A DNA stretch of 64,000 bases from a virus, in IMG/VR virus record IMGVR_UViG_3300047564_003843, positions 62,001-126,000 of that record; one strand, given 5' to 3'. Both the position numbers and the translations under genes were made by a program. This document shows positions 13,435-28,819 of this stretch, one piece after another. Position 1 is the stretch's first letter, and every line of letters starts with the position of its first letter. The notes beneath the pieces were generated by a model. The model saw nothing but the letters and a program-made list of their open reading frames with translations. It was not told the DNA's origin and did not search any database.

Positions 13435-16037
13435 AAGTTTCTATTAAAGGCGTTAAGAGTATTCCAATCAATTTCTGCTGTTTGTACAGCTCTTGGGATT
13501 AGACTTTTTCCTTTAACTATTGCTCGTGAACCAGTTCCAGAAGTCTCAATACTTCTTTCAGCTAGTTTTCTTTGGAATCCAATCTGAGTAAGTGGGCGTT
13601 CACCGCGCTCATCACTCCATTGACGATATACACCATATAAAGTTTTAATTGGTATCTGAGCGCCAGAATTTTCAAGAGTCTCTTCAGATAAAAAGATTCC
13701 AATACGGTCTTCATTTTTGCGATACATCTCAGCTGCTTCCGCAACTTGAGTGCACCAACCCAATGCATCACGGGATGACGAACCAAGAAGTTTAATAGCA
13801 CCATCTACAGCCCAAGAGAGAACGGCTGGAAGTGCACCTTCAGGGTCAAAGATGTATGCCTTTAAATCGGGATCAGGATTTTCAGGCACACGTGTCATCG
13901 GCATCGGACGGATACGACGCCACATTGCATCGTCCGTGATGATTGGGCGGTGATTTGTCGTAACCCAGAGTTTTGCTCTAGATTCGAACGTGAAAGGCTG
14001 TTCTCCCGGAGAACGAGCCGATATTACAGACGAACCAGTTAAACGCTTAACCGCATTTTCTTTGATTCGTTCATTGTCAGGAAGCTCATCAACCCACACC
14101 ATACGCTTACCACGCAATTGAGCCCAATGGTAAGCGTCTGTATTTCCATTACTCATTTCATTTGCGGCAAGGATGTGAGAATCAAGAGGCCATGCATATT
14201 GTTCTGTACCAAGACATTTAACAATTGCTTCAACAAGAGTGTTTTTACCAGAACCAGCAGGTCCATAAGCTAAAAACATAATGTCATATTTGTTAGAACC
14301 AGTAATTGAGTAACCAGCAGCTTTTTGTATCCAGTCTTGATATTCCTTATCACCACCAGTTGCAAAATCTAAAAATTGTTGCCACCGCACATTTGTATGT
14401 CCTCGTGTATAAGTTACTGGAGCTCTTCTGGTGATATTTAAATCTGGACGACCTTTTAATAGTTCACCCGTTCTTAAATCAATAACACCATTTAATACAC
14501 CTAAAAGATTTTCATCTGCATCCCATTTGCTTACTGGTACTTCAATTCTTGGGTCAGACTTTGCACTCTCTATTGCACCTTTCATACGAGCATTTGAACG
14601 CGATTGATGTGCCCATTGAATAACAGATGCTTGTTGAGAGTCGGGGTATTGAATTACCTCAGCGGAAACAATTGGTGGAATACGCTTAGCTAACTCTTGA
14701 ACTTCCAAGTCTTCTCGGTCTGGTTTCCAGTAGCCTTCTTTCCAAACAAACCAACCCAAGCCGCTCGTATAGCGAATCCCAGTGCCAAATACGTCAACAA
14801 GGCGACGACCATTACCTGTATCAGAAAGCGAACGCTTTCCTTCATTTCCTCCATCTTCAAGTCTGAGTGCATCTGGATCCTTAGGTACATTGATGTTAGT
14901 TAGAGATGTTGCTTGTTCAATTGAGTCACCGTCTTCAATTCCAGCTAAAACAGTGCTAGATATAGGACCAGTTCCCATAGGAAACATTGTTGGTTGTTTA
15001 GGCTCAATTGGTGTTACTACTCCAGTAAGAGGTTTTAGTTCTTTCTGTTCTCCAGAAATTCTTAAAGCTTGCTGCTTTTGCCACTCTGCTGTTTCTGGGC
15101 TTAAGTAAGCAAGTTTTGGATTAGCAGCAACAAAATCGATTGCTCTGTGTACGTGATGAAGTAGTCCGTTAGTTCCTTCTATGTGAAGAGGTGGACGAAT
15201 CTTCTCGGCATTGAATCTAATCATGTCAGACTCAATCATTCGCCTTGAACTTGCATCTGTTCCAAATTTATTTGCTAAAGCACAAACAAGTTTATAAACA
15301 TCTACAGCTCTAGAACCTTCATCAATACCTTGCTCAAGCATCGCTGAGACATCAACTTTTTCATATTCAATGTCGTCCCAGTTACCACTCTCAAGAGTGA
15401 AATTTGTTCTTCTAGTTTGCTTGCGAAGAGCTTGTAGTAGTTCTTCTGGAGCATCGGCCATTTCAATTTCCCAAGGTGCCTTGCCCTCAGCCCACTCATA
15501 GTTAAGACCAGAACCGTGTCTACTTGGAGCAATCAAAACATAACCGTTGTGCTTTATGTCAATGCCTTTTAAATCTAATTTATTTAAGTTTCCAATTAGT
15601 CCTTCAGATGGACTGCATTTGTAGTAGATGTGTCGACCACGGACATGACGACCTCTATCGTCAGTGTATGCACCAGTTAATGCTTCAACAGTTGGTGGAA
15701 GAGCTCCTTCAACTAATTCTTCAAATTTAATAAATGAATCAGGACCACCAGAACGAGGATCAATATCAATTACTAAAAAACCACTCTTTGAACAGTGAAC
15801 TCCAATGTTGTAGTTTGGATTATCAGTCCACCATTTTTCTACTGTCTGAGCGTTACTTGTAGAGTTTAGATTCCACTCATTTATTGCTGGGTGTTTTCCA
15901 ACCTCTTTTGGCTCCCCGTGACCCTTGTTGCAAGTACAACGACCGTCAACAATTCCATGACATGGAAGGATATTCCAGCCAATTTGAGAGTAATAAGAAG
16001 AACCTTTTACAAGACGCTCGGAGAAACCGTCTGTCAT
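13431..16037 (-). CDS. bifunctional DNA primase-polymerase / SF3-type helicase
   Basis: 868 residues. The N-terminal part (about 15-215) is a Prim-Pol domain: GWNILPCHG, a Cys-rich insert (CTCNKGHG), then FLVIDIDPRSGG near residue 92 with the catalytic Asp pair. The C-terminal half is a D5/P4-type helicase with Walker A GPAGSGKNTLVEA near residue 592, KRMVWVDELPD as Walker B, and LWVTTNHRPII as sensor 1. It should prime and unwind the phage DNA. GGAGG precedes the ATG. The gene is leftward and isolated among rightward genes, away from the polymerase at 55799-57625. Confidence 0.92.
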   Translation of the reverse strand: MTDGFSERLVKGSSYYSQIGWNILPCHGIVDGRCTCNKGHGEPKEVGKHPAINEWNLNSTSNAQTVEKWWTDNPNYNIGVHCSKSGFLVIDIDPRSGGPDSFIKFEELVEGALPPTVEALTGAYTDDRGRHVRGRHIYYKCSPSEGLIGNLNKLDLKGIDIKHNGYVLIAPSRHGSGLNYEWAEGKAPWEIEMADAPEELLQALRKQTRRTNFTLESGNWDDIEYEKVDVSAMLEQGIDEGSRAVDVYKLVCALANKFGTDASSRRMIESDMIRFNAEKIRPPLHIEGTNGLLHHVHRAIDFVAANPKLAYLSPETAEWQKQQALRISGEQKELKPLTGVVTPIEPKQPTMFPMGTGPISSTVLAGIEDGDSIEQATSLTNINVPKDPDALRLEDGGNEGKRSLSDTGNGRRLVDVFGTGIRYTSGLGWFVWKEGYWKPDREDLEVQELAKRIPPIVSAEVIQYPDSQQASVIQWAHQSRSNARMKGAIESAKSDPRIEVPVSKWDADENLLGVLNGVIDLRTGELLKGRPDLNITRRAPVTYTRGHTNVRWQQFLDFATGGDKEYQDWIQKAAGYSITGSNKYDIMFLAYGPAGSGKNTLVEAIVKCLGTEQYAWPLDSHILAANEMSNGNTDAYHWAQLRGKRMVWVDELPDNERIKENAVKRLTGSSVISARSPGEQPFTFESRAKLWVTTNHRPIITDDAMWRRIRPMPMTRVPENPDPDLKAYIFDPEGALPAVLSWAVDGAIKLLGSSSRDALGWCTQVAEAAEMYRKNEDRIGIFLSEETLENSGAQIPIKTLYGVYRQWSDERGERPLTQIGFQRKLAERSIETSGTGSRAIVKGKSLIPRAVQTAEIDWNTLNAFNRNF

Positions 16038-16064
16038 AAAACCTCCGTCGTCATAAATCCCAAG

Positions 16065-16091
16065 GTATCTTAAACCTAAAACCTAAGTCAA
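16065..16091 (-). promoter_or_regulatory. possible promoter of the primase gene
   Basis: Read leftward, TTGACT (16091-16086) is followed after 15 bases by AGATAC (16070-16065). The -35 is good; the -10 and spacing are weak. It lies 28 bases or more upstream of the primase ATG. Confidence 0.35.
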
Positions 16092-16221
16092 GACACTAAT
16101 TACATTTTTTTTCCGTGTAGCAAATTTACACCTTTTGGAAGACTTAGGCGATACTAACTCTCCGACATTTAATATAAACTATATTCATAGTCTTTTAAAA
16201 ACCATAAAGTTAGGAACCAAA

Positions 16222-16620
16222 ATGCTCTTTGCCGCAGATGCTCCTTGGTGGGAACCAGGTACCCCTAATTTTCTAGACATCGGAGATGTCTCGGCTATTT
16301 TGGTATTCCTAATAACCCTTACAGGTGCCTTTTTAGCAATAACAAAATTTTGGCTAAGGCTACTACGTCGAATCATTCGAGAAGAGATAGAGGTGGCTAC
16401 CCAGCCAATCCATCCTTCTGCAAATGGAGGGCTCAGTCTAGCAGATGTAGCCCGAAAGACTAATAGCCTTGAAACCCAGCTTTCTGACATTCAAAAAGAG
16501 ACTAAAGAGACCAAGGATTTGCTTATCAAAGTCCTAGCTCAGTCAGTGGTAATCCCAGACACCGTTCCTATGGCTGAACCACCTGTGAAGCGAAAAAGCC
16601 GTAAATCCTCAGGTTCTTAG
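16222..16620 (+). CDS. membrane protein with cytoplasmic coiled coil
   Basis: 132 residues from the ATG at 16222, which has AGGAA upstream; an open frame back to 16135 lacks a plausible start. An N-terminal segment FAADAPWWEPGTPNFLD precedes one membrane span (about residues 23-44, ILVFLITLTGAFLAI), basic residues RLLRRIIREEIE, then a heptad-like helix (LETQLSDIQKETKETKDLL) and a basic tail. One span plus a coiled coil is typical of small phage membrane proteins, including some holins. The divergent primase gene starts 184 bases to the left. Confidence 0.7.
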   Translation: MLFAADAPWWEPGTPNFLDIGDVSAILVFLITLTGAFLAITKFWLRLLRRIIREEIEVATQPIHPSANGGLSLADVARKTNSLETQLSDIQKETKETKDLLIKVLAQSVVIPDTVPMAEPPVKRKSRKSSGS

Positions 16621-16697
16621 AAACACTTTTTTCTTCACCTTTTAGACACGCCAGTAAATTAAAATCTATTAGTTTATTTAATTAAGTGTTATCCTTC

Positions 16698-16731
16698 TAT
16701 ACAGAGTAACCGTTAACTTTACGGTGACTCT
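16698..16731 (+). promoter_or_regulatory. possible -10 box and 5' leader hairpin
   Basis: TATACA (16698-16703) could be a -10 box. Directly after it, AGAGT..CCGT (16703-16713) pairs with ACGG..ACTCT (16721-16731), a two-part stem with a small internal loop. It lies 28 bases before the gene at 16759 and could be an operator or a leader structure. Confidence 0.4.
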
Positions 16732-16758
16732 AATAAGTAATAAAACTGGAGGATTACC

Positions 16759-17034
16759 ATGGGGTTAGCAGAAAAATTACTTGAAGTAAAAAGGTCTGAA
16801 CCTGGACTTCCCTGCGGGATAGGAAAGCTTCTTACGGAACTCAAGGGGGAAGATAAAGAAGCTTTAGAATTAATTTTTTCTACCCGTTCAAAATCTGGGA
16901 CAATTTCAAATCGTCAAATTCATCGCATTCTTCTCGATGAGGGGTATGAGGTGGCGTTTGCTTCTATCTCGCTTCATAGGCGGCAACAGTGCCGTTGCTA
17001 TACGAGTAGAGATAAAGCAGTTAAGGACAACTAA
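16759..17034 (+). CDS. small conserved phage protein, HTH-like, 91 aa
   Basis: An excellent GGAGGA site precedes the ATG. The sequence reads as an N-terminal helix, GLPCGIGKLLTELKGEDKEALELIF, then SNRQIHRILLDEGYEVAFASISLHRRQQCRC, which looks like a helix-turn-helix ending in a basic Cys motif. From memory, proteins of this plan (a limited-length helix pair ending in HRRxxCxC) are frequent in actinophages and are thought to bind DNA. The stop overlaps the ATG of the phosphoesterase gene by one base. Confidence 0.65.
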   Translation: MGLAEKLLEVKRSEPGLPCGIGKLLTELKGEDKEALELIFSTRSKSGTISNRQIHRILLDEGYEVAFASISLHRRQQCRCYTSRDKAVKDN

Positions 17035-18251
17035 TGTCTTCTCTAACAGACAAGCTCACTGAGCTCATTTCTCCGGGGCCTAGTGGGTCTGACCGTAGAG
17101 AAACAAACACTCCCGAATCTTGGAGACCACGCCTTGAGATAGACCCGTCAAAAGGCGAAGGGTTTTTTATATCAACCCCAAGACCAGCAGGAAACAGCGC
17201 AGATGCAACAGAACTTTTAAAAGAGTTCGATTTAGACCCAAAAGATTGGTCAATAAGCTCTCTAAGACGCTCAAGATGGCAGAATCATAAAGGAGAATGG
17301 CTAGAAGCTTTTAGAGCCAGCTTAGTTCCAACTTCTAATGTATCTAGTTCAGAGTTAGATTTTGATTTAGAGAAATTAATAAATGAGGTTTCTAAGTGGA
17401 GACCTTCTAAAGTTTCACAAAAAATAACAGGCGAACTTGCATATGTATTTGCTCCCAGTGACCAGCAAATTGGTAAAAAGCAAGGCGACACTGGAACTGG
17501 TCAAACAGTTCAAAGACTTTTAGATTTAACCGAACAAGGTGTTCAAAGACTTTTAGAGCTTAGAAAAATTGGAAGACCTATAGGAACAATTGTCATACCC
17601 CTACCAGGAGACCATGTAGAAGGCACTGTGTCCCAAGGGGGAAGAATTCAAGGTCAAGCTGTATCAGATTTAGGTATTACAGAGCAAACTAGATTAGCCA
17701 GACGACTTCTTTTAGCACAAGTAAAAGCTTTTGCTCCATATGCTGAAAAAATAGTAGTACCAGTAGTTAATGGAAACCATGATGAAGCTGGTCGTCAAGT
17801 TATGACTGACCCTTCAGATGGGTGGAATGTTGAAATTGCAAGCGCAGTCCAAGACGCTTGCGCAGAAAATGAAAATCTTTCTCACGTTGAATTTAGATTC
17901 CCAGAAAAGCAGCATCAAACTTTGGCTATAAATGTTTGTGGAACTATGCTTGGACTTTTTCACGGTCATCAAACTGGTCGAGATGTTTTAAAATATCTAT
18001 CTGAGCAATCAGCTGGTCAAACTCCATTAGGCGCTTGCGATGTCTGGATTTCTGGGCATTACCACTCGTTTAAGAGTATGGATGTTGGCAACCGTCTATG
18101 GCTTCAAGCCCCGACTACTGACCCCGGTAGTGCGTGGTTTAGGGACAGACATGGACTGGAGTCACCTCCAGGAGTCCTAACTTTGGTTATAGGTGGAGAC
18201 TACAATCCGAGACAGGATATAAGCGTTTTAACTGCTAAAAGGACTACATAA
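17034..18251 (+). CDS. calcineurin-like metallophosphoesterase
   Basis: 405 residues. The metal-binding motifs of the family occur in order: FAPSDQQIGK (near residue 142), PGDHVEG (192), NGNHDE (246), FHGHQTG (309) and SGHYHS (341). The first 130 residues are an extra N-terminal part rich in Trp and Ser. The family cleaves phosphoester bonds of nucleic acids or nucleotides with two metals; whether this is a nuclease or a phosphatase cannot be told. It is in one operon with the HTH-like gene and precedes the fibre locus. Confidence 0.85.
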   Translation: MSSLTDKLTELISPGPSGSDRRETNTPESWRPRLEIDPSKGEGFFISTPRPAGNSADATELLKEFDLDPKDWSISSLRRSRWQNHKGEWLEAFRASLVPTSNVSSSELDFDLEKLINEVSKWRPSKVSQKITGELAYVFAPSDQQIGKKQGDTGTGQTVQRLLDLTEQGVQRLLELRKIGRPIGTIVIPLPGDHVEGTVSQGGRIQGQAVSDLGITEQTRLARRLLLAQVKAFAPYAEKIVVPVVNGNHDEAGRQVMTDPSDGWNVEIASAVQDACAENENLSHVEFRFPEKQHQTLAINVCGTMLGLFHGHQTGRDVLKYLSEQSAGQTPLGACDVWISGHYHSFKSMDVGNRLWLQAPTTDPGSAWFRDRHGLESPPGVLTLVIGGDYNPRQDISVLTAKRTT

Positions 18252-18358
18252 TTTAAAGATAGCCATCTCCGTGACAGCGTACAATATAAAACAGTCCCGA
18301 GGAGTCTGTTTGCCTGTGCAGCCTCCTATAAAGACCACCGAGACCTGGAGCACCGCGA

Positions 18359-24304
<5,946 letters not shown>

Positions 24305-24317
24305 GGAGAGTGATTAA

Positions 24318-25019
24318 ATGCCAGCAATAGATTTTCCAAATAATCCAACTCTTAATCAAGAGTACACAAACGGAGTAAACGTCTACCGTTGGGATGGCAC
24401 TGCGTGGCGATTAGTTCGCACAAGTGCAGTCGGACCAACAGGTCCAACTGGTCCTGCAGGTCTTGATTCAACTGCTATTGGTGCTACTGGTCCAACTGGT
24501 CCAGATGGTTTACAAGGACCTACAGGTCCAGAAGGTCTTCCATCTATCGTTCCAGGTCCAACTGGTGCTACTGGACCTACAGGGTCTTTTGCAATTGTCC
24601 CGTGGACTTTGTATACGCCAACATGGTTTGGAAGCACTACAAATCCTCAAATTGGAAATGGTCTTCTTCAAGGTAGATATACCTATGTAGGAACTACAAT
24701 TTTTGGAGAAATTAGAATTCGAGCAGGAACATCAGGATTTAACCGAGGAAATGGTACTTATTCTTTAAGCCTTCCTGCTGCTGGAAATGTTGAAAACTAT
24801 CAACCAGTAGGTCAAGTTGTTATGAGAGATGAAGGCCCAGGTATTACATACTTTGGTACTGCAATTTTTAATAACAACGTATCCAATCGTATAGAGCTTT
24901 TTATGCACTCACAGTCTGCAACATTTGATGAAGGTGTAGCTGTAACTGAAAGCACACCATTCCTTATCAGCGCGAATGACAAGATACTTATTCAATTTAC
25001 CTATGAGTCGTTGGTGTAA
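24318..25019 (+). CDS. collagen-like fibre protein, 233 aa
   Basis: The N-terminal cap (residues 1-36) has the pattern AIDFPNNP...TNG...[11 protein letters not shown], also found at the start of 25031-26923 and 28075-28725. A Gly-X-Y tract of about 60 residues follows, then a beta-rich C-terminal domain (about 98-233) beginning [11 protein letters not shown], which resembles in outline the cap of the 1981-residue fibre. It is probably a trimeric virion fibre or a tip that joins the larger fibre. GGGAGAG precedes the ATG. Confidence 0.8.
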   Translation: MPAIDFPNNPTLNQEYTNGVNVYRWDGTAWRLVRTSAVGPTGPTGPAGLDSTAIGATGPTGPDGLQGPTGPEGLPSIVPGPTGATGPTGSFAIVPWTLYTPTWFGSTTNPQIGNGLLQGRYTYVGTTIFGEIRIRAGTSGFNRGNGTYSLSLPAAGNVENYQPVGQVVMRDEGPGITYFGTAIFNNNVSNRIELFMHSQSATFDEGVAVTESTPFLISANDKILIQFTYESLV

Positions 25020-25030
25020 GGAGATAACTG

Positions 25031-26923
25031 ATGGCAGCTATTGATTTCCCTAACTCACCTACCGTAGGAGATTTATTTACTTCAGGATCTCAAACTTGGC
25101 AGTGGGACGGTACCGCTTGGAACCTTGTAATTTCTCAAGTAGTAGGTCCAACTGGTCCAACGGGTGCGCAAGGAAGTGCTTCTAATGTAACTGGACCAAC
25201 AGGACCTACAGGAACAGTTCTTTTAGCTTCTGATACACCTCCAACAGGAGCATCTGCTGGTGATGCTTGGTTAAACACTGCTACAGGAAAAATTTATGTT
25301 TACTTTGATGATTACTGGGTAGAGTCTGCTTCAAGTCTTTCAGGTAGTGAAGGACCTACAGGTCCTACAGGACCTACTGGCCCAATCTCCACTGAATTAG
25401 GTCCTACAGGTCCTACTGGTGTTACTGGTGCTACAGGTCCACAAGGAAATACTGGCCCTACTGGTGCTAACGGTTTAGATGTAACTGGTCCAACTGGTCC
25501 ACAAGGTCCTACTGGTGTAGGAGGTCCTACAGGTGCAGAAGGTGAACGTGGACCTGTTGGTGCAACTGGTCCAATTGGTGCTACTGGTCCAACTGGTCCA
25601 GATGGAGAACTAGGTCCTACAGGACCTCAAGGTTTGCAAGGACCTCAAGGTATTACAGGTCCCCGTGGTTTTGCTGGCCCAACTGGTCCAGTTGGTGCTA
25701 CTGGTCCATCAGTAACTGGTCCTACAGGTGCGACAGGTGATGCTGGTCCAACAGGACCTGCTGGTGGACCTATTGGCCCTACTGGTGCTACTGGTCCTGC
25801 TGGTCCTACAGGAGCTGATGGTGCTGCAGGTCTTCGTGGTGCAACAGGTGCTACTGGTGCGACAGGAGCTGCCTCAACTGTTCAGGGACCAGTAGGTCCC
25901 GCTGGTCCAACAGGGCCTAAAGGTGATACAGGTGAACCTTCAACTGTTCCCGGTCCTCGGGGAGATACTGGTCCATCAGTAACTGGACCAAAAGGCGATA
26001 AAGGAGATACAGGCGATAGCTTTGCTGGAATCACTTCTACTAGCACATTATCTGTAAATCTTGGTTCTGAAAACTTTCTTGTTAATAAAACTGGCGCATA
26101 CTCTGTTGGAACACGTGCAAGATTAGCCAGCGCCACTTTCCCTCAAGATTATATGGAAGGTGTTATTACTGGAATTGTTGGAACTTCTGTCACAATGTTT
26201 GTTGACAAAATAAACGGTGATGGAAACACTTATTCAAGTTGGAATTTAGTTCTTGGTGCAGGAGAAATTGGACCTATTGGACCTACTGGTCCTCAGGGTG
26301 CATCAATTAAATTTAAAGGAACTGTTGCTCAGGATGTAAATCTTCCAGCTACTGGAAATCAAATTAACGATGCTTATGTAGTTTCTGCAACAGGTGATTT
26401 GTGGGTTTGGAATGGAACAGTGTGGCAAAACACTGGTCGAATTGTTGGACCTACTGGTTCTAAAGGTGATCAAGGAATTCAAGGACCTCAAGGAATTCAA
26501 GGACCGCAAGGAGATCCATCAACTGTTCCAGGTCCTCAAGGTGAGCAGGGACTTCAAGGAGTTCAAGGACCTCAAGGAATTCAAGGACCTACTGGCCCTG
26601 CATTCTTTAATTTAATTGGTCCTCAGTATCTATCTTCCGTAACACTAACTGCAAATGATGCTGCTTCTTTAGTTAAAGTAAACAGCTCAATTCCTTCAGT
26701 GGTAACAATTCCATCTGATGGTACTAGCGGATATACATTTGATACTGGAACTCAAATTGTTTTGACCCAGCTGGGAAGTGCAGTATTTAGTGTGACTGGT
26801 GCTGCGGGGGTAAGTGTTTTAAGTGAGGGAGGTCGCTACACAAGCAAACAACGTTACGCAGTGGCTTCTTTAATTAAACTTGGAGCTAACTCTTGGCTAC
26901 TAAGTGGAAACTTACAGGCATAA
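25031..26923 (+). CDS. collagen-like fibre protein, 630 aa
   Basis: It has the shared N-terminal cap ([13 protein letters not shown]...[11 protein letters not shown]), a module with [17 protein letters not shown] near residue 77, long Gly-X-Y tracts, a beta domain near 337-415, a second small module ([17 protein letters not shown]) and a C-terminal cap of about 100 residues starting [18 protein letters not shown] similar cap ends the protein at 43277-43738. The order of modules suggests assembly from exchangeable cassettes. GGAG precedes the ATG. Confidence 0.85.
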   Translation: MAAIDFPNSPTVGDLFTSGSQTWQWDGTAWNLVISQVVGPTGPTGAQGSASNVTGPTGPTGTVLLASDTPPTGASAGDAWLNTATGKIYVYFDDYWVESASSLSGSEGPTGPTGPTGPISTELGPTGPTGVTGATGPQGNTGPTGANGLDVTGPTGPQGPTGVGGPTGAEGERGPVGATGPIGATGPTGPDGELGPTGPQGLQGPQGITGPRGFAGPTGPVGATGPSVTGPTGATGDAGPTGPAGGPIGPTGATGPAGPTGADGAAGLRGATGATGATGAASTVQGPVGPAGPTGPKGDTGEPSTVPGPRGDTGPSVTGPKGDKGDTGDSFAGITSTSTLSVNLGSENFLVNKTGAYSVGTRARLASATFPQDYMEGVITGIVGTSVTMFVDKINGDGNTYSSWNLVLGAGEIGPIGPTGPQGASIKFKGTVAQDVNLPATGNQINDAYVVSATGDLWVWNGTVWQNTGRIVGPTGSKGDQGIQGPQGIQGPQGDPSTVPGPQGEQGLQGVQGPQGIQGPTGPAFFNLIGPQYLSSVTLTANDAASLVKVNSSIPSVVTIPSDGTSGYTFDTGTQIVLTQLGSAVFSVTGAAGVSVLSEGGRYTSKQRYAVASLIKLGANSWLLSGNLQA

Positions 26924-26924
26924 A

Positions 26925-27848
26925 ATGTTAATAGCCACTCATGCAATGCATGCAACTCTTCCAGTTGCTTTTTTACCTACGGTATGGACTTTAGTTCCTA
27001 ATAGTTCTTTTGGCACAACAAACATAAATGCAATTGCGACTGATGGTGCAGGACAATTTGTTGCGGCAGGTAGTTCTGGAAAATTAGCTACTTCTACTAA
27101 TATATCTACTACATGGACTCAAAGAGTTTCTGGGTTTTCTGGTAGCAATATTTATGCTGTTGCTTACGGAGATAGTCAATATGTTGTTGGTGGTAGCTCT
27201 GGAAAAATGGCTACCTCTCCAGATGGAATTACTTGGACATTACGAGCTTCATCTTTTGGCGCAAGCGCAATACTAGGTATTACATATGCAGCTTCTGCTG
27301 GATTATGGGTAGCAGTGGGTGGTTCAGGAAAATTAGCTACTTCCATAGATGGTATTGAGTGGACTCAAAGGCTTTCATCTTTTGGAACTACTTTTATTAA
27401 TGGTATTTACTCTGACTCAACAAAAATTGTTGCAGTTGGTTATGATGGAAAATTAGCAACTTCCACTAATGGCATTAGTTGGACACAACGAGGTTCTTCT
27501 TTTATCACAAGCACTATTTTTTCTGTTACAGGAAATCCTTCTGAAAGCAGATATGTAGCCGTTGGAGACTCTGGAAAAATTGCTACATCTGATAATGGTA
27601 TAAATTGGATACAAACATTCCCTGCCAGCACTTTTGGTTCTTCTCAGATTAGGTCAGTTACAGCAAATATTGAGAATTACTATTTAGCTGGAGGAACTGC
27701 AGGAAAGTTAGCAACTTCTACTGACTCAGTTGCTTGGGTTCAAAGAAATTCAGGTTTTAGCACATCAAACATAAATGATGTTTATTTAGATGATTCATTA
27801 GGAATTGCCGTTGGAAATAGCGGCAAGATTTCATATGCGGGGGGCTAA
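26925..27848 (+). CDS. beta-propeller protein with BNR-like repeats
   Basis: 307 residues made almost wholly of repeats of about 40 residues, each with a SGKLATS(T/P)DG..WTQR core preceded by a VAVG-like strand. Six to seven repeats are visible, fitting a six- or seven-bladed propeller like the BNR/YCF48 type. No sialidase active-site set (Arg triad, Tyr/Glu) is recognisable, so binding is more likely than catalysis. In a fibre locus it may be a receptor-binding head. I choose the ATG at 26925, one base after the previous stop, instead of an upstream GTG that would overlap the fibre gene. Confidence 0.8.
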   Translation: MLIATHAMHATLPVAFLPTVWTLVPNSSFGTTNINAIATDGAGQFVAAGSSGKLATSTNISTTWTQRVSGFSGSNIYAVAYGDSQYVVGGSSGKMATSPDGITWTLRASSFGASAILGITYAASAGLWVAVGGSGKLATSIDGIEWTQRLSSFGTTFINGIYSDSTKIVAVGYDGKLATSTNGISWTQRGSSFITSTIFSVTGNPSESRYVAVGDSGKIATSDNGINWIQTFPASTFGSSQIRSVTANIENYYLAGGTAGKLATSTDSVAWVQRNSGFSTSNINDVYLDDSLGIAVGNSGKISYAGG

Positions 27849-28025
27849 ATGTTTTCTTATATAATAATAAATAACAACCCAAGAGGACCACTAGTTCAAA
27901 TACTTTACGGAAGTAACGTTATTGACGAGTCAGGACCATGGGAGTCTTTAGAGTCAGCATCAACATGGGCAGAAGCCTATGTAAGTATGAAAAATGCTAA
28001 TCAGTCAGAACCACAAGTTGGCTAA
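27849..28025 (+). CDS. 58-aa hypothetical protein
   Basis: The ATG overlaps the propeller gene stop (TAAATG). The protein begins MFSYIIINNNPRGPLVQILYG and continues with an acidic, Trp-containing helix (PWESLESASTWAEAYVSM). It has the feel of a real coding sequence: same strand, tight spacing, plausible composition. Small genes of this kind sit between tail genes in other phages. Function unknown. Confidence 0.55.
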   Translation: MFSYIIINNNPRGPLVQILYGSNVIDESGPWESLESASTWAEAYVSMKNANQSEPQVG

Positions 28026-28074
28026 GAATTATCAAAGTAGAATAGACATTTGGACCAGAAAGGAGACAAGCTAA

Positions 28075-28725
28075 GTGGCAGCAATTGATTTTCCAACACC
28101 CGTAGTAGTTGGCGAAGAGTTCACCGCTGGTGGGCAAACTTGGATTTGGACTGGCGCTGTCTGGGAAGCTAAGCGTGTAACTCCAACTGGCCCTACAGGT
28201 CCACAAGGTATTCAAGGACCTACAGGTGGTGTAGGACCTACTGGTGCTACTGGCCCTACAGGTATTCAAGGACCTATAGGTCCCGTTTCAGATGTTGCTG
28301 GACCAATTGGTCCACAAGGCCCTACAGGTATTCAAGGACCTACAGGTCCACAAGGTTTACAGGGTTTACAAGGCCTTCGTGGCTTTACTGGACCAACTGG
28401 TGCTGATTCAAATGTTACTGGTCCTCAGGGTCCAACTGGTCCTCGTGGTGTAACTGGACCAACAGGTCCTACAGGAGCCCAGTCTGAAGTTCCAGGCCCT
28501 ACTGGACCAACTGGACCTGTTGGTAAGTTCACCGCTGGTCCAAGCCAGCCAGATTTATTGTCTGCAGTAAATGGTGATGCTTGGTTTGATACAAATACTG
28601 CAATTACTTATGTTTTTTACAATGGAGTGTTTGTTCAAACTCAAGGTGGCTCAACTGGCCCAGTGGGACCAACTGGTGCGCAAGGCTCTTTTGCAGCTAC
28701 ATATAGCTGGTGGTTAGGTACATAA
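28075..28725 (+). CDS. collagen-like fibre protein, 216 aa
   Basis: It has the same N-terminal cap as the fibres at 24318 and 25031 ([13 protein letters not shown]...[11 protein letters not shown]), followed by a Gly-X-Y tract of about 110 residues and one module with [17 protein letters not shown]. It then ends abruptly with [10 protein letters not shown]. No large C-terminal cap is present, so it may be a truncated or minimal fibre, or may depend on another protein for its tip. Start is GTG with AGGAGA upstream. A TAGAAT sequence at 28038-28043 could be a -10 box. Confidence 0.75.
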   Translation: MAAIDFPTPVVVGEEFTAGGQTWIWTGAVWEAKRVTPTGPTGPQGIQGPTGGVGPTGATGPTGIQGPIGPVSDVAGPIGPQGPTGIQGPTGPQGLQGLQGLRGFTGPTGADSNVTGPQGPTGPRGVTGPTGPTGAQSEVPGPTGPTGPVGKFTAGPSQPDLLSAVNGDAWFDTNTAITYVFYNGVFVQTQGGSTGPVGPTGAQGSFAATYSWWLGT

Positions 28726-28726
28726 A

Positions 28727-28819
28727 ATGGAAAACACAAGCACTTTTTTCAAATCAAACTTTACTAGCGATGGTATTCTACTAGTAAATCTCGTGTGTGG
28801 TGAGAGAGGTATTAACTAA
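28727..28819 (+). CDS. 30-aa possible mini-protein
   Basis: A short frame beginning one base after the fibre stop; its TAA overlaps the ATG of the next gene (TAATG). It encodes MENTSTFFKSNFTSDG and a short hydrophobic stretch. It may serve only to couple translation to the following giant gene. Evidence is spacing and overlap only. Confidence 0.35.
   Translation: MENTSTFFKSNFTSDGILLVNLVCGERGIN

Noticed and set aside
18271-18290. Promoter before the giant fibre gene (GTGACA, TATAAA)
   Set aside because: Spacing is too short for the two boxes together and alternatives are equally weak; mentioned only as a possibility.
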